This document shows positions 35,380 through 42,837 of a stretch of 64,000 bases of DNA, in pieces. The notes beneath the pieces are model-generated. The model was not told the origin of the DNA and did no database searches. It was given only the letters and a program-made list of their open reading frames with translations. Both the position numbers and the translations under genes were made by a program. Positions within the stretch are counted from its first letter, which is position 1, and each line of letters opens with the position of its first letter. This stretch comes from Hellea sp. (GTDB lineage Bacteria > Pseudomonadota > Alphaproteobacteria > Caulobacterales > Maricaulaceae), in the NCBI GenBank assembly GCA_028224375.1, contig JAOIVW010000013.1:23397-87396 (forward strand), written 5' to 3'.

Positions 35380-37131
35380 TCAACTAATAGCTTTTCGGCG
35401 TGCGGCTTCACGTTTTTCGGCCAAATCAGATTCTAGGTACTCCAGAACGCCATTTTCATTAATTTCTAAAGAATAAACATCCCAACGACTAGACCGAGAT
35501 GCTTTTTCTTTCATATAGGCCATGACAACCCTTTCACCATCTGAACGGAGATTGATTGCCCCGTAAGAAGTAACGGCTTTAACTTTTGACTCCTCATCCA
35601 GGCGATCAAATTCTTCTTGCAATTGCGCTTTCTTACCTAAGTTCTTTTCTGCTTCTATTTTACCCTTTATTTTTGCGGCCTGAAACCATGGAGTGTCTTC
35701 TTTATTGATGAACTCTTTCGCTGAACGCGACAATTCCGTGCTAAACACAAGTGGCCGCTCGCCATATCCATTACGCCCAATCGCGCCTAAAGTATCGCAA
35801 CGCGGATGAGCGTGACTTTCTTCGTCTCCACTCGATATGACCGTAGCTGTTGCATTTAACACCTCCAGAAACTCATCCTTAAAATCCGCACTACCATGAT
35901 GACAAGATTTAGCGACGTCGACCTCAAAGATATCAGCAGCAATTTTCATTGCGTCACGCATAGTTTTACATTTTTTATCAAAAACATTTTTTCCTGTGTA
36001 ATGTTTTAAGAGGAACATTTCGGCAGAGCTATTCAAATCGCCCCCGAACAACAGGCGTAGATTTTTGTATTGCAGCTTGAGCAATATGGAGTGGCCATTT
36101 TTGGTTTTTCCAGAGTTCATACTCGTTGTTTTTTCTTTCGGCTTTTTATCAAAGACTCTCAAAGAGTCCTGTCCGTTCACCTCTTCAATGACTGGGCCGA
36201 CAATACGAATTTCGCAGCCATCAGGGTTGTCCGGGCCAAATCCGGGCAGATAACTCAAGCCGTCGTGTAATTCGCCGTCTTCAGTGGAAAGGTTTGAGAT
36301 ATTAGGAAACCTGCGCCTGCCATCAGAATTCGTAGCTGTTTGAGCTGTATTTAATAAGTTCGGGAACTGTTTGGCCCGTCCTGAAGAGGTTTTGATCCAT
36401 GCCTTCTGTTCAGCCAATAAGTCTGACAATTCTCCATCTGTCTTGATAAGATCCGTTAGAAATTTTTGTCCGCTTTTCTCTGCAAAAGAACCCAGAAGAT
36501 AATCTGTCGAACTACTTTGTTTTCCATTTCTGTCAATTTTGAATTGTTCGACAAGTCCATTGTGATAAATTTGATCGCAAGAAACGTTGTCATCTTCCAC
36601 GATATCTTGAAATCCAAGGTAGTGATCGTTGTCGGGATGGGTGATAATAAATCCATCAAAATCATTTGACGCTTTGAATCCGGCAAAGCGCCATTTCAGA
36701 TAACGATACATATTATCGCCTTTACCAGCATCTATGACGTATTTTTTGTTGTCGGGTGTTATCATGACGGCGCCATCGCCTTGTCCAACATCAATAAATA
36801 TCACCTCAAGCAGGCGGTTAGGGCTTAGATCTTCTATTTTCATGTAGCCGCTGACGCCGCGAACACGAACTGGAACCATACTTTTTTCGATTTCCGCAAG
36901 CTTGCTGTCGACGAAAACTTCTTCGGGGGTCGTTCTTATGTCGGGAACATGTTCTTTAGGAGCCGGTGTTTCTACACGGTAGTCAAAATCAGTGACTTTG
37001 ACCCAATCTCCCCAAAGAAGATGTTTCATCTTTGCAAAAACAAGTTTATTTTTACTGTTACGACTAAAACTGTAAACATGGCTGGTCGGATAGCCTGAAA
37101 ATCTAATATCACCTGTCTGTGGTCTTGCCAT
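35380..37131 (-). CDS. ComEC/Rec2-type metallo-beta-lactamase-fold protein (cargo)
   Basis: An N-terminal segment of about 110 residues is followed by the MBL fold, which starts at LLEVIFIDVGQGDGAVMITPD. The metal-binding box is FIITHPDNDHYLGF, and a later SCHHGSADF matches the SHHGS motif of ComEC-type domains. Unlike ComEC it has no membrane helices, so it is soluble: 583 residues with a basic helical C-terminal region. It probably hydrolyses a phosphodiester, substrate unknown. It sits alone between traG and the relaxase gene, a site where conjugative elements often carry cargo such as defence genes. Confidence 0.75.
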   Translation of the reverse strand: MARPQTGDIRFSGYPTSHVYSFSRNSKNKLVFAKMKHLLWGDWVKVTDFDYRVETPAPKEHVPDIRTTPEEVFVDSKLAEIEKSMVPVRVRGVSGYMKIEDLSPNRLLEVIFIDVGQGDGAVMITPDNKKYVIDAGKGDNMYRYLKWRFAGFKASNDFDGFIITHPDNDHYLGFQDIVEDDNVSCDQIYHNGLVEQFKIDRNGKQSSSTDYLLGSFAEKSGQKFLTDLIKTDGELSDLLAEQKAWIKTSSGRAKQFPNLLNTAQTATNSDGRRRFPNISNLSTEDGELHDGLSYLPGFGPDNPDGCEIRIVGPVIEEVNGQDSLRVFDKKPKEKTTSMNSGKTKNGHSILLKLQYKNLRLLFGGDLNSSAEMFLLKHYTGKNVFDKKCKTMRDAMKIAADIFEVDVAKSCHHGSADFKDEFLEVLNATATVISSGDEESHAHPRCDTLGAIGRNGYGERPLVFSTELSRSAKEFINKEDTPWFQAAKIKGKIEAEKNLGKKAQLQEEFDRLDEESKVKAVTSYGAINLRSDGERVVMAYMKEKASRSSRWDVYSLEINENGVLEYLESDLAEKREAARRKAIS

Positions 37132-37259
37132 AATACTGCCCCGTTAAAACTAACGATACCTTCCATACACGAAAAAAGGGTTCTCCGCATTATTTAAATT
37201 ATTCGTCCACTAGAGAGTGGAAAACCACGAATATGAGGTTCTCATGTCAGCTTTGGAAA

Positions 37260-39218
37260 TCATCGAGACATCCCTCTTGCTTTTGCAATATCCCAACTGA
37301 TCCCACCAGCGGACACCTTCCCCGAAATTGTCTGCCCTATACGCCGCTCCATCACAGGTCGCCAAGGCACAAGTGTAAAATCCTTGGCTCGTTCAACAAC
37401 AGCGAATTTTCCACTCGGACGCTGAATGGATTGTTTGTAAATTCCTTCCACATTTCGATCCTCGCCTAGCGGCGCATAAGGCTTCCCTATGGATTTTTGG
37501 AAGTGACCTGACGCATCTTGCAAGTCTATCTCACGTAGCGCCTCCAAGGTGGACGGCGGAAATCGTCCAGCCTTATCCAACGCAAATCCCATTTTCCGAA
37601 GTTCGCTTTGACGTTTTAAAAGAGACTCTCCTAGAGAGGTTCCGCCGATACCTTCAGCCCCAAACCTGACCAGCCTTTTGTCTAGCCATGTCGCGCCTCT
37701 AGCGCGTTCCATTTCTGACAAGGTTTGGATGCTATCACGAGAAAAAGGTGTCGGCAGTCGCGCGGCTCGGAGTGCTTCATAATTCGCGGCGCGCTTGAGG
37801 TAATCATCCGGTATCCGCCAACTCCCATCTTGATTTCTCGAGACGAGATTTTTCCGGCATAAAGCTTCTAATCTTCGTACATGAGCTTGTGCATAAGCAG
37901 GCGAAACACCCCTGGCCTCCGTGACATGATAAACTTCACTGTAAACATTTTTCTGTGTCTTAGCGAAGTCGGCGATGGAATGATCAATCTTTCGCGCGCC
38001 CTGCGGATGGGGCTGCAAGGTGACGACCTGGTCTTTGCGCAAGGTTTCGAAAATCTCGTCCTCTCTAACCCTCGTGTAAACAAGCTCCCCTTTTAAAGAT
38101 CGGATAACCACGAAGCCGCCGCTTTGAGTTTCGTCCGGCCTTCCAAACTTTCTGACAACGCCTGTGACATCTTGGGAGGTCGCTCGATTTGGATCATAAC
38201 GATTGCGTTCGGTCATCAAACCGGGCGCATAGCCGTCTTCGCTCATGCTCTGGTGAATAGCTTTAATGATGTTACCGCGAGCTCCCATCTCACGGAGCGT
38301 TTCTCTAAAATTCGGGTCAAGCGTCCAGCGACCCGAACCTGCCCTGCTTGCCAGTCCCATTGTCGACAGGCTCTGCAACCGCCGAACCTGAAGCTGCCGA
38401 TGCCAAACCCGTCTTTTCGGGACCGGCTTACTCATATCGACAATACCGTCTTTCAATTCGCTTGAGAGACTTCGGTCAAGCTCTGTGTAACGTTGCATAT
38501 CAATCGTATGAGCAAGCCTCACCCGCCCCTCAATTTGCGACACTGGACCAAGTTCGATATCTACGAGCTCTTGGGCGCGCTGTCTCATCGTTTGAGAAAT
38601 GTACTTTCGAGGGATAACAAGGTCATCACCGGTGTCTCGGACGCCGCGAACAATAAGGTGCGAATGTGGCTGACCCGTATCATGATGATTGGCGGCGACC
38701 CAATCAAGCTTAGTGCCAAGGTCGCTCTCCATTTTCTGAACAAGATCGCGTGTAAACTCCGTCAGGTTTTGGAGCTTGGCGCTATCTTCAGGCGCCACGA
38801 TAAACCGAAAATGATGGCGATCATCTTTGCACCGCTCTGCAAATTGTTTCAGCGGCTCGGCCCGATGGTTTGGCTCGCCTTCCATCTGCAATTCAACGTC
38901 CTCTAAACCGTCGCCGTAAAGTTTCGCACGCTCTCCTTTTTCATCCGTCCCGTCGCGTTGAATATAGTCTAAGTGCTTTCTAAAACTTGATAAACCATGC
39001 CCAGCCATCTTTTTGATCGAGGCTTTAACAACGACGCGGCGATAAAACCTCATTGACTGCCCGGAGGATTTCGAAGACCCGCCTGATCTGCCGCGTCCCC
39101 TTTTCGACTTCGCGCCTCGGCTGACCGTCTCGAAAAAGCCAACAGCGCGCCGACTGCCGGATGATGAGCGAAGTCGTCCGAGGTAGACCTCAAATTGATC
39201 TTCTCCTCTACCGGCCAT
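37260..39218 (-). CDS. Relaxase/mobilisation nuclease with DUF3363 domain
   Basis: The relaxase nicks oriT and leads the strand into the recipient. From the ATG at 39218 it has 652 residues. A basic Ser/Gly/Arg-rich N-terminus is followed by a VirD2-like domain: HLDYIQRDG, the metal-binding His cluster (DDRHHFRFIVAPED; VAANHHDTGQPHSHLIVRG), and a long DUF3363 part (ISQTMRQRAQELVDIELG; end VPWRPVMERRIGQ). The 20 residues before this Met in the track are not supported. It is divergent in style from mobilisation plasmid relaxases but typical for Tn4371-like elements. Confidence 0.92.
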   Translation of the reverse strand: MAGRGEDQFEVYLGRLRSSSGSRRAVGFFETVSRGAKSKRGRGRSGGSSKSSGQSMRFYRRVVVKASIKKMAGHGLSSFRKHLDYIQRDGTDEKGERAKLYGDGLEDVELQMEGEPNHRAEPLKQFAERCKDDRHHFRFIVAPEDSAKLQNLTEFTRDLVQKMESDLGTKLDWVAANHHDTGQPHSHLIVRGVRDTGDDLVIPRKYISQTMRQRAQELVDIELGPVSQIEGRVRLAHTIDMQRYTELDRSLSSELKDGIVDMSKPVPKRRVWHRQLQVRRLQSLSTMGLASRAGSGRWTLDPNFRETLREMGARGNIIKAIHQSMSEDGYAPGLMTERNRYDPNRATSQDVTGVVRKFGRPDETQSGGFVVIRSLKGELVYTRVREDEIFETLRKDQVVTLQPHPQGARKIDHSIADFAKTQKNVYSEVYHVTEARGVSPAYAQAHVRRLEALCRKNLVSRNQDGSWRIPDDYLKRAANYEALRAARLPTPFSRDSIQTLSEMERARGATWLDKRLVRFGAEGIGGTSLGESLLKRQSELRKMGFALDKAGRFPPSTLEALREIDLQDASGHFQKSIGKPYAPLGEDRNVEGIYKQSIQRPSGKFAVVERAKDFTLVPWRPVMERRIGQTISGKVSAGGISWDIAKARGMSR

Positions 39219-39407
39219 AACCAAAACTTCCGGGACTTTGCGTAGGGAGAATACAAGGTGACACCCCCAAATCCTCAAGCCCTATGGGGCTTTGCGCCAA
39301 AACAGTAACTCCCCCCATAAGAGTGGGGGAGTTATAAAAATCGATGTGCAGACAAGGCGTTAGCCGGGGGGTGACACCACCCCCTTTTATCTTGCCCTCC
39401 ACGCCCT
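39219..39407. other. Candidate oriT region between the relaxase and traF genes
   Basis: This 189-base gap is dense in inverted repeats. AAGCCC-TATG-GGGCTT lies at 39277-39292 and is followed by TGCGCC. A perfect 10-pair stem TAACTCCCCC-N9-GGGGGAGTTA lies at 39306-39334. GGGGGTG-ACAC-CACCCCC lies at 39367-39384. The near-palindrome GGTGACACC occurs at 39257 and again at 39370. Transfer origins of this class are usually next to the relaxase gene and carry such repeats by the nic site. The nic site itself cannot be called. Confidence 0.45.
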
Positions 39408-39950
39408 TCACCCGTGCCCAGCCCTCAGCCGCTCAAAACGCCCTTTCATCCGTCCAAGGTATTTAACGCGGCCCAGCACTAATTCACGGTCCACAGGACC
39501 AAAGTAGCGGCTGTCAAAAGAGGTCTGCACGTCGTTGGAGATGAGAAAGACCTCGTCTTTCGAAAGTTCATAGCAACCGCTTCGCGACGGCAAGGCACGG
39601 CCCAGCTTATCGTGTTTTAACACGATTAGCGGGGGGCGGCCTTGCACCAAAGCAAGCCCGTTCTCGTGACAAATTCTCTCTCCGGAAACAGCCCAAACCG
39701 TTTTGATAAGCGGGACATCTTGCGGAAGATAATGACGTTCACGGACAAGCGCAGCCCCGTTTTCAGGGAGGCGCGTGGCAACCAAATTACCCCTTTGAAC
39801 ATCAGAATTAGGCCACAAACGATACCACCCAACAGGCGCGCTCGGGCTTGGATTATAGAGAAGTCGCGGCACTGTAGGCCGTACGATTTGTAACAGCGAA
39901 GCTGTGCAAAGCGTGGCCACGGACAGCATACCCAAGACGCGAATTAACAC
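39408..39950 (-). CDS. traF: Conjugal signal peptidase TraF (S26 family)
   Basis: TraF is the membrane-anchored peptidase that processes TrbC pilin. An N-terminal helix (LGMLSVATLCTASLLQIV) precedes the catalytic Ser box (NPSPSAPVGWYRL) and the Lys box (LIKTVWAVSGERIC). The closing box (VFLISNDVQTSFDSRYFGPVDRE) has the usual DSRYFG. At 180 residues it is normal. It overlaps the DUF2840 gene by seven bases. Confidence 0.92.
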   Translation of the reverse strand: MLIRVLGMLSVATLCTASLLQIVRPTVPRLLYNPSPSAPVGWYRLWPNSDVQRGNLVATRLPENGAALVRERHYLPQDVPLIKTVWAVSGERICHENGLALVQGRPPLIVLKHDKLGRALPSRSGCYELSKDEVFLISNDVQTSFDSRYFGPVDRELVLGRVKYLGRMKGRFERLRAGHG

Positions 39951-40378
39951 GTCCAGCTCCTGATGACACCGGCTGGGTCGCCATTAGGACCAAGCATAAG
40001 ACCTATGTCACGCCATCGGTGTTCACAGATTTCTTCAGGTCTGAAGCCGGCGGTTTTCATGACGTCTATCGCCTCAAAAAGCCGTTTGATTTGGGTTTTA
40101 CCTTTGACCGACAGCCATATATCTGCACCGGGCTTAATGCCGGGAACGCGGGTAAAACGCCCTCCGCTAACGGCTCTGCCGATGTGGAAGGTCCAGTGTT
40201 GCGTTCCGTATTTATCGGCGAACCAACGCTCATAGCCAAAGACCTGTCCCGGTGCGAACACCGCGAATTGAGAGCGCCAACCGCGCCGAACACGGCGTAA
40301 AGGCTCTCCGAATACGACGCGGTGATTATAGCGTTTTTTGCGGTAATGCTCATGCAGAGCTGTGAGGCGCGCGCTCAC
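39944..40378 (-). CDS. DUF2840 family protein
   Basis: This 144-residue protein matches the DUF2840 pattern (FAPGQVFGYERWFADKYGTQHW; LPGIKPGADIWLSVKGKTQIKRLFEAIDVM-like order). DUF2840 genes almost always lie next to traF in these elements; the function is unknown. It overlaps traF and the HTH gene, which means the parA and repA genes that commonly follow in this slot are absent. Confidence 0.88.
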   Translation of the reverse strand: MSARLTALHEHYRKKRYNHRVVFGEPLRRVRRGWRSQFAVFAPGQVFGYERWFADKYGTQHWTFHIGRAVSGGRFTRVPGIKPGADIWLSVKGKTQIKRLFEAIDVMKTAGFRPEEICEHRWRDIGLMLGPNGDPAGVIRSWTC

Positions 40379-40602
40379 TTTTTCACCTCATCTTTCGGCG
40401 GTACGCGGTGATCATTTGCATCCCGGCCCGACGACCAATGATCCAAGTCAGACATGTGATAGACGACTTTACCGCCATGTTTCCTGTAGTTCGGTCCCTC
40501 CCCGCGCCAGCGCATATTATTGAGCGTTTTCACATCGAGGCGCAGATAATCGGCGGCTTCTTGGCTTGTTAAAAATGGACTTTTGGGATGGTCATGCATC
40601 AT
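40375..40602 (-). CDS. AlpA/excisionase-type helix-turn-helix protein
   Basis: The 75 residues contain a MerR-like winged helix of the AlpA/helix_turn_helix_17 type (FLTSQEAADYLRLDVKTLNNMRWRGEGPNYRKHGGKVVYHMSDLDHW). Such proteins act as excisionase-like or transcriptional regulators of integrative elements. It overlaps the DUF2840 gene by four bases and is preceded by the 18-base dyad shared with the DUF2285 gene. Confidence 0.9.
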   Translation of the reverse strand: MMHDHPKSPFLTSQEAADYLRLDVKTLNNMRWRGEGPNYRKHGGKVVYHMSDLDHWSSGRDANDHRVPPKDEVKK

Positions 40603-40651
40603 AAATTCCTTTCAATTGACGCTCATCCAAAACAGGAAAGCGTTACTATTG

Positions 40652-40669
40652 ATAAGAATATATTCCTAT
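40652..40669. promoter_or_regulatory. Operator-like dyad upstream of the HTH gene (copy 1)
   Basis: ATAAGAA-TATA-TTCCTAT lies about 50 bases upstream of the AlpA-like gene. The same layout, ATAGGAA-N4-TTCCTAT, occurs upstream of the DUF2285 gene (41553-41570). Read on the minus strand both are ATAGGAA-N4-TTCYTAT. A shared binding site for one regulator is the likely meaning. Confidence 0.55.
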
Positions 40670-40718
40670 TTATAAGATTGCGGAAGTGTCGAATTTGGGA
40701 TTCCCGATTCCGACACCC

Positions 40719-41513
40719 CTAGAAAGACGCCCTCCTTAAGAGGTCAAAATAGCCGCCTTCAACGAAGGCGCGCCCTCGATCACGCGCTCTCACGGCGCGG
40801 TCTTTAAGGGAGCGGTTATGGCTCCACTCATGTATCACGCGGGCCTCACCAAACAACGCAATCGCTACATCTTTAAGCGTGTTTTTACCGCTGCGATGTC
40901 CATCATATACATCCCAAGCCAATAGGCCCTCGAGGAGCTTATCGCGGTTCGGCGGGCGTTTCACGGGGGGCAGGTGTCCCGCGTCAGATAGGTGTAGCAA
41001 GAAGAGCTGCTCAAGGCTTGAAACACGCTGCGGCAGGTCAGAAGACCCTGTCAAATTGACCTCAATGGACGCGTCATCTTCCAGCTGCGTAATGTCTTGA
41101 GTCACCATTTGAATCCAAAAATCATGACCGCCTAAACGGATATGACGCTCACCATCAACGGTATCGAGAACGGTTGGACAGCACTTTAAAGAGGCTAATG
41201 AAAAGCCATTTAGATTGTCATTGGCTTCTGCGGATAGGGAAACAGATAGCGTTCTTCGGAAGAGGTCAGGCCTCCAGAACACAGGCACCTCGCTTGCGGA
41301 GAGTTCCGGGTCAGCAAAGGTGATAAGGCCAAATGTTTCGGCTTCGAGATAAGGACGTTCAAGCCGCATATAACGAAGGCTCGCCCTGGCATCACACACA
41401 TGCGGACGGCTTTCGTGATGCCGCGCCCACGCTTTTCGGTAGGCGCGATTGCGCCGCAGACCTTCCCAAGCCCAAGCAGCGTCTGATATTACCACCCTAT
41501 CCTTTGCGTTCAT
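40719..41513 (-). CDS. DUF2285/DUF6499-type putative regulator
   Basis: From the ATG at 41513 (GGAGGCTAAA ribosome site) it has 264 residues. The start (ISDAAWAWEGLRRNRAYRKAWARH) fits the DUF6499 domain. The C-terminal half (LEGLLAWDVYDGHRSGKNTLKDVAIALFGEARV, then SLKDRAVRARDRGRAFVEGGYFDLLR) fits DUF2285. The latter is thought to be a helix-turn-helix regulator of integrative element transfer, as in the Mesorhizobium TraR/FseA system. The track's extension to 41642 is not supported. Its promoter carries the shared dyad. Confidence 0.88.
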   Translation of the reverse strand: MNAKDRVVISDAAWAWEGLRRNRAYRKAWARHHESRPHVCDARASLRYMRLERPYLEAETFGLITFADPELSASEVPVFWRPDLFRRTLSVSLSAEANDNLNGFSLASLKCCPTVLDTVDGERHIRLGGHDFWIQMVTQDITQLEDDASIEVNLTGSSDLPQRVSSLEQLFLLHLSDAGHLPPVKRPPNRDKLLEGLLAWDVYDGHRSGKNTLKDVAIALFGEARVIHEWSHNRSLKDRAVRARDRGRAFVEGGYFDLLRRASF

Positions 41514-41552
41514 TTTAGCCTCCACAGGCCTGCGCGACCTTTGAAGAACAAA

Positions 41553-41570
41553 ATAGGAACATTTTCCTAT
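41553..41570. promoter_or_regulatory. Operator-like dyad upstream of the DUF2285 gene (copy 2)
   Basis: ATAGGAA-CATT-TTCCTAT is a perfect dyad 40 bases upstream of the DUF2285 start. On the minus strand TTTACT and TATTTT flank it at promoter-like spacing (18 bases), so a protein bound here would cover the promoter. It is the partner of the dyad at 40652-40669. Confidence 0.55.
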
Positions 41571-41671
41571 AAAAGTAAACAACTGAATCCTTAAAAGTCT
41601 TTCAAGCCGATGTTCTTCTCCTCTGACGCACTTCGCATACAAGGCTATCTTTCAAATTGTGACCACGAAAA

Positions 41672-41703
41672 AACCCGCATCAGCATGAGCCGATGCGGGT
41701 TTG
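41672..41703 (-). terminator. Intrinsic terminator after DUF736 copy 2
   Basis: AAACCCGCATC and GATGCGGGTTT pair perfectly over 11 bases around a 10-base loop, and on the minus strand the stem runs into TTTTTT. It sits 14 bases after the stop of the DUF736 gene. Confidence 0.85.
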
Positions 41704-41716
41704 AGGCGCTGGGGAT

Positions 41717-42043
41717 TTAGTCGTCTTGCGGGTTCCAGAGGATCGCGAATTCATCCGCCTCTTTGCCGTAAGCCTGTCCGAGATTGGCGTAGACTTTACG
41801 CGGGCCGAGGGTCGGATGGGCGAAGGTGAGCGAGATATACTGCTTACCGCTCACTTCGCCGGTCTTGAACCAGCCGCCGCCGAGCTCCTGTCCGCGTGCG
41901 TCAACAATCCGAAAGTCGGGCTGTTTCTCGGTCTCTTTATTGTCATTCGCGACAATGTTGATGCGGGACGCGCCGCCGAGGTTAAGGGTGCCTTGAAAGT
42001 TACCCACTTCATTTTTCGTTACATATCCAAGTGCTTGTGCCAT
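41717..42043 (-). CDS. DUF736 family protein (copy 2)
   Basis: From the ATG at 42043 (GGAG about ten bases upstream) it has 108 residues with the DUF736 pattern (ALGYVTKNEVGNFQGTLNLGG; FKTGEVSGKQYISLTFAHPTLGPRKVYANLG). It shares the family, but not close sequence, with the copy at 22622-22939. It has its own terminator and so is probably a single-gene transcript. Confidence 0.88.
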   Translation of the reverse strand: MAQALGYVTKNEVGNFQGTLNLGGASRINIVANDNKETEKQPDFRIVDARGQELGGGWFKTGEVSGKQYISLTFAHPTLGPRKVYANLGQAYGKEADEFAILWNPQDD

Positions 42044-42837
42044 GGTTTCAGTCTCCAAATTTTGTCAGCGAAATCTCGGGAGCCAATCTCCCTGCTGACA
42101 TAAACCGTCCGCACCAAGGCCTGACGGGCAGAGGCGCAAAGCGCCCGAAACGCAGTGGAGATAGGCCAAAGAGGCGCTATTTTGTTTCGCGATGAATGTG
42201 TGTTTCCCTTCAGAAACACAGAGAGGAAAATAGTGACGCGACGCCTATTCGGTCCGGCAGGTTTTGGGGCAGGTTGTAATTGTTCAGCCGGGAATGGGTC
42301 CCCCAAGCATTTTGTTGATGGAATTTTGAGACGCCCAAACTATGGCGGAAGCATTTGGATATGCCTTGACTAAACCTGATGGGGGTCACTTGAGAGGCAC
42401 CCTCCCAAGCTCGGCGGCATTGTTCTGCATCTTCAGTATCGCCTATCCTGACAATATAGAGAGCGCGAAATAGCCCCCTGATCTTGAGGCCCGTTGACGT
42501 ACGCGCACAGGCGCTTGGCGGCTCATGCTGAGGTCAAGACCGCGATGTGGGCCGTAAAGTCTTGTCTATCTCGCCAGCCTTCGCCCCGTCTGATCCTTGG
42601 CCTTCGTAAAGTCCCCTCGCCAATCTTAGGCAGGCTTACAACAAAGAGGCCCATGAATTTTCGGGGATTTTCTCCTCTGGATTCCGTAACACGTCTAAAT
42701 CCTGACGCGCCTTTAGACCCGCACTGGCCCCCGCTGATGCGGATTTCTTTGGGGGCGCAATTTGCGTTTTGGCAGTCATCAAAAGCAAAGCCCCTGCAAC
42801 AAGCGGGGGCTTTTCAGTCTAACCTTAGCGGCTTTCG
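42044..42837. other. Long intergenic region between DUF736 copy 2 and the parB-like gene
   Basis: The track frames here have no family resemblance. One short minus-strand frame (42636-42779, 47 residues, MTAKTQIAPPKKSASAGASA) has a protein-like composition but no ribosome site. I list it only as a possibility. The parB-like terminator is at the right edge. A replication or partition site could be here, but I see no iterons. Confidence 0.3.
42787..42813 (-). terminator. Intrinsic terminator after the parB-like gene
   Basis: AAAGCCCC-N11-GGGGCTTT is an eight-pair stem 25 bases after the parB-like stop. On the minus strand it is followed by GCTTTT. This fits a factor-independent terminator for the ardA-parB transcript. 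Confidence 0.75.

Noticed and set aside
39367-39390. Plus-strand intrinsic terminator (GC stem followed by TTTTAT)
   Set aside because: No plus-strand gene lies upstream, so it is better read as part of the inverted-repeat cluster of the candidate oriT.
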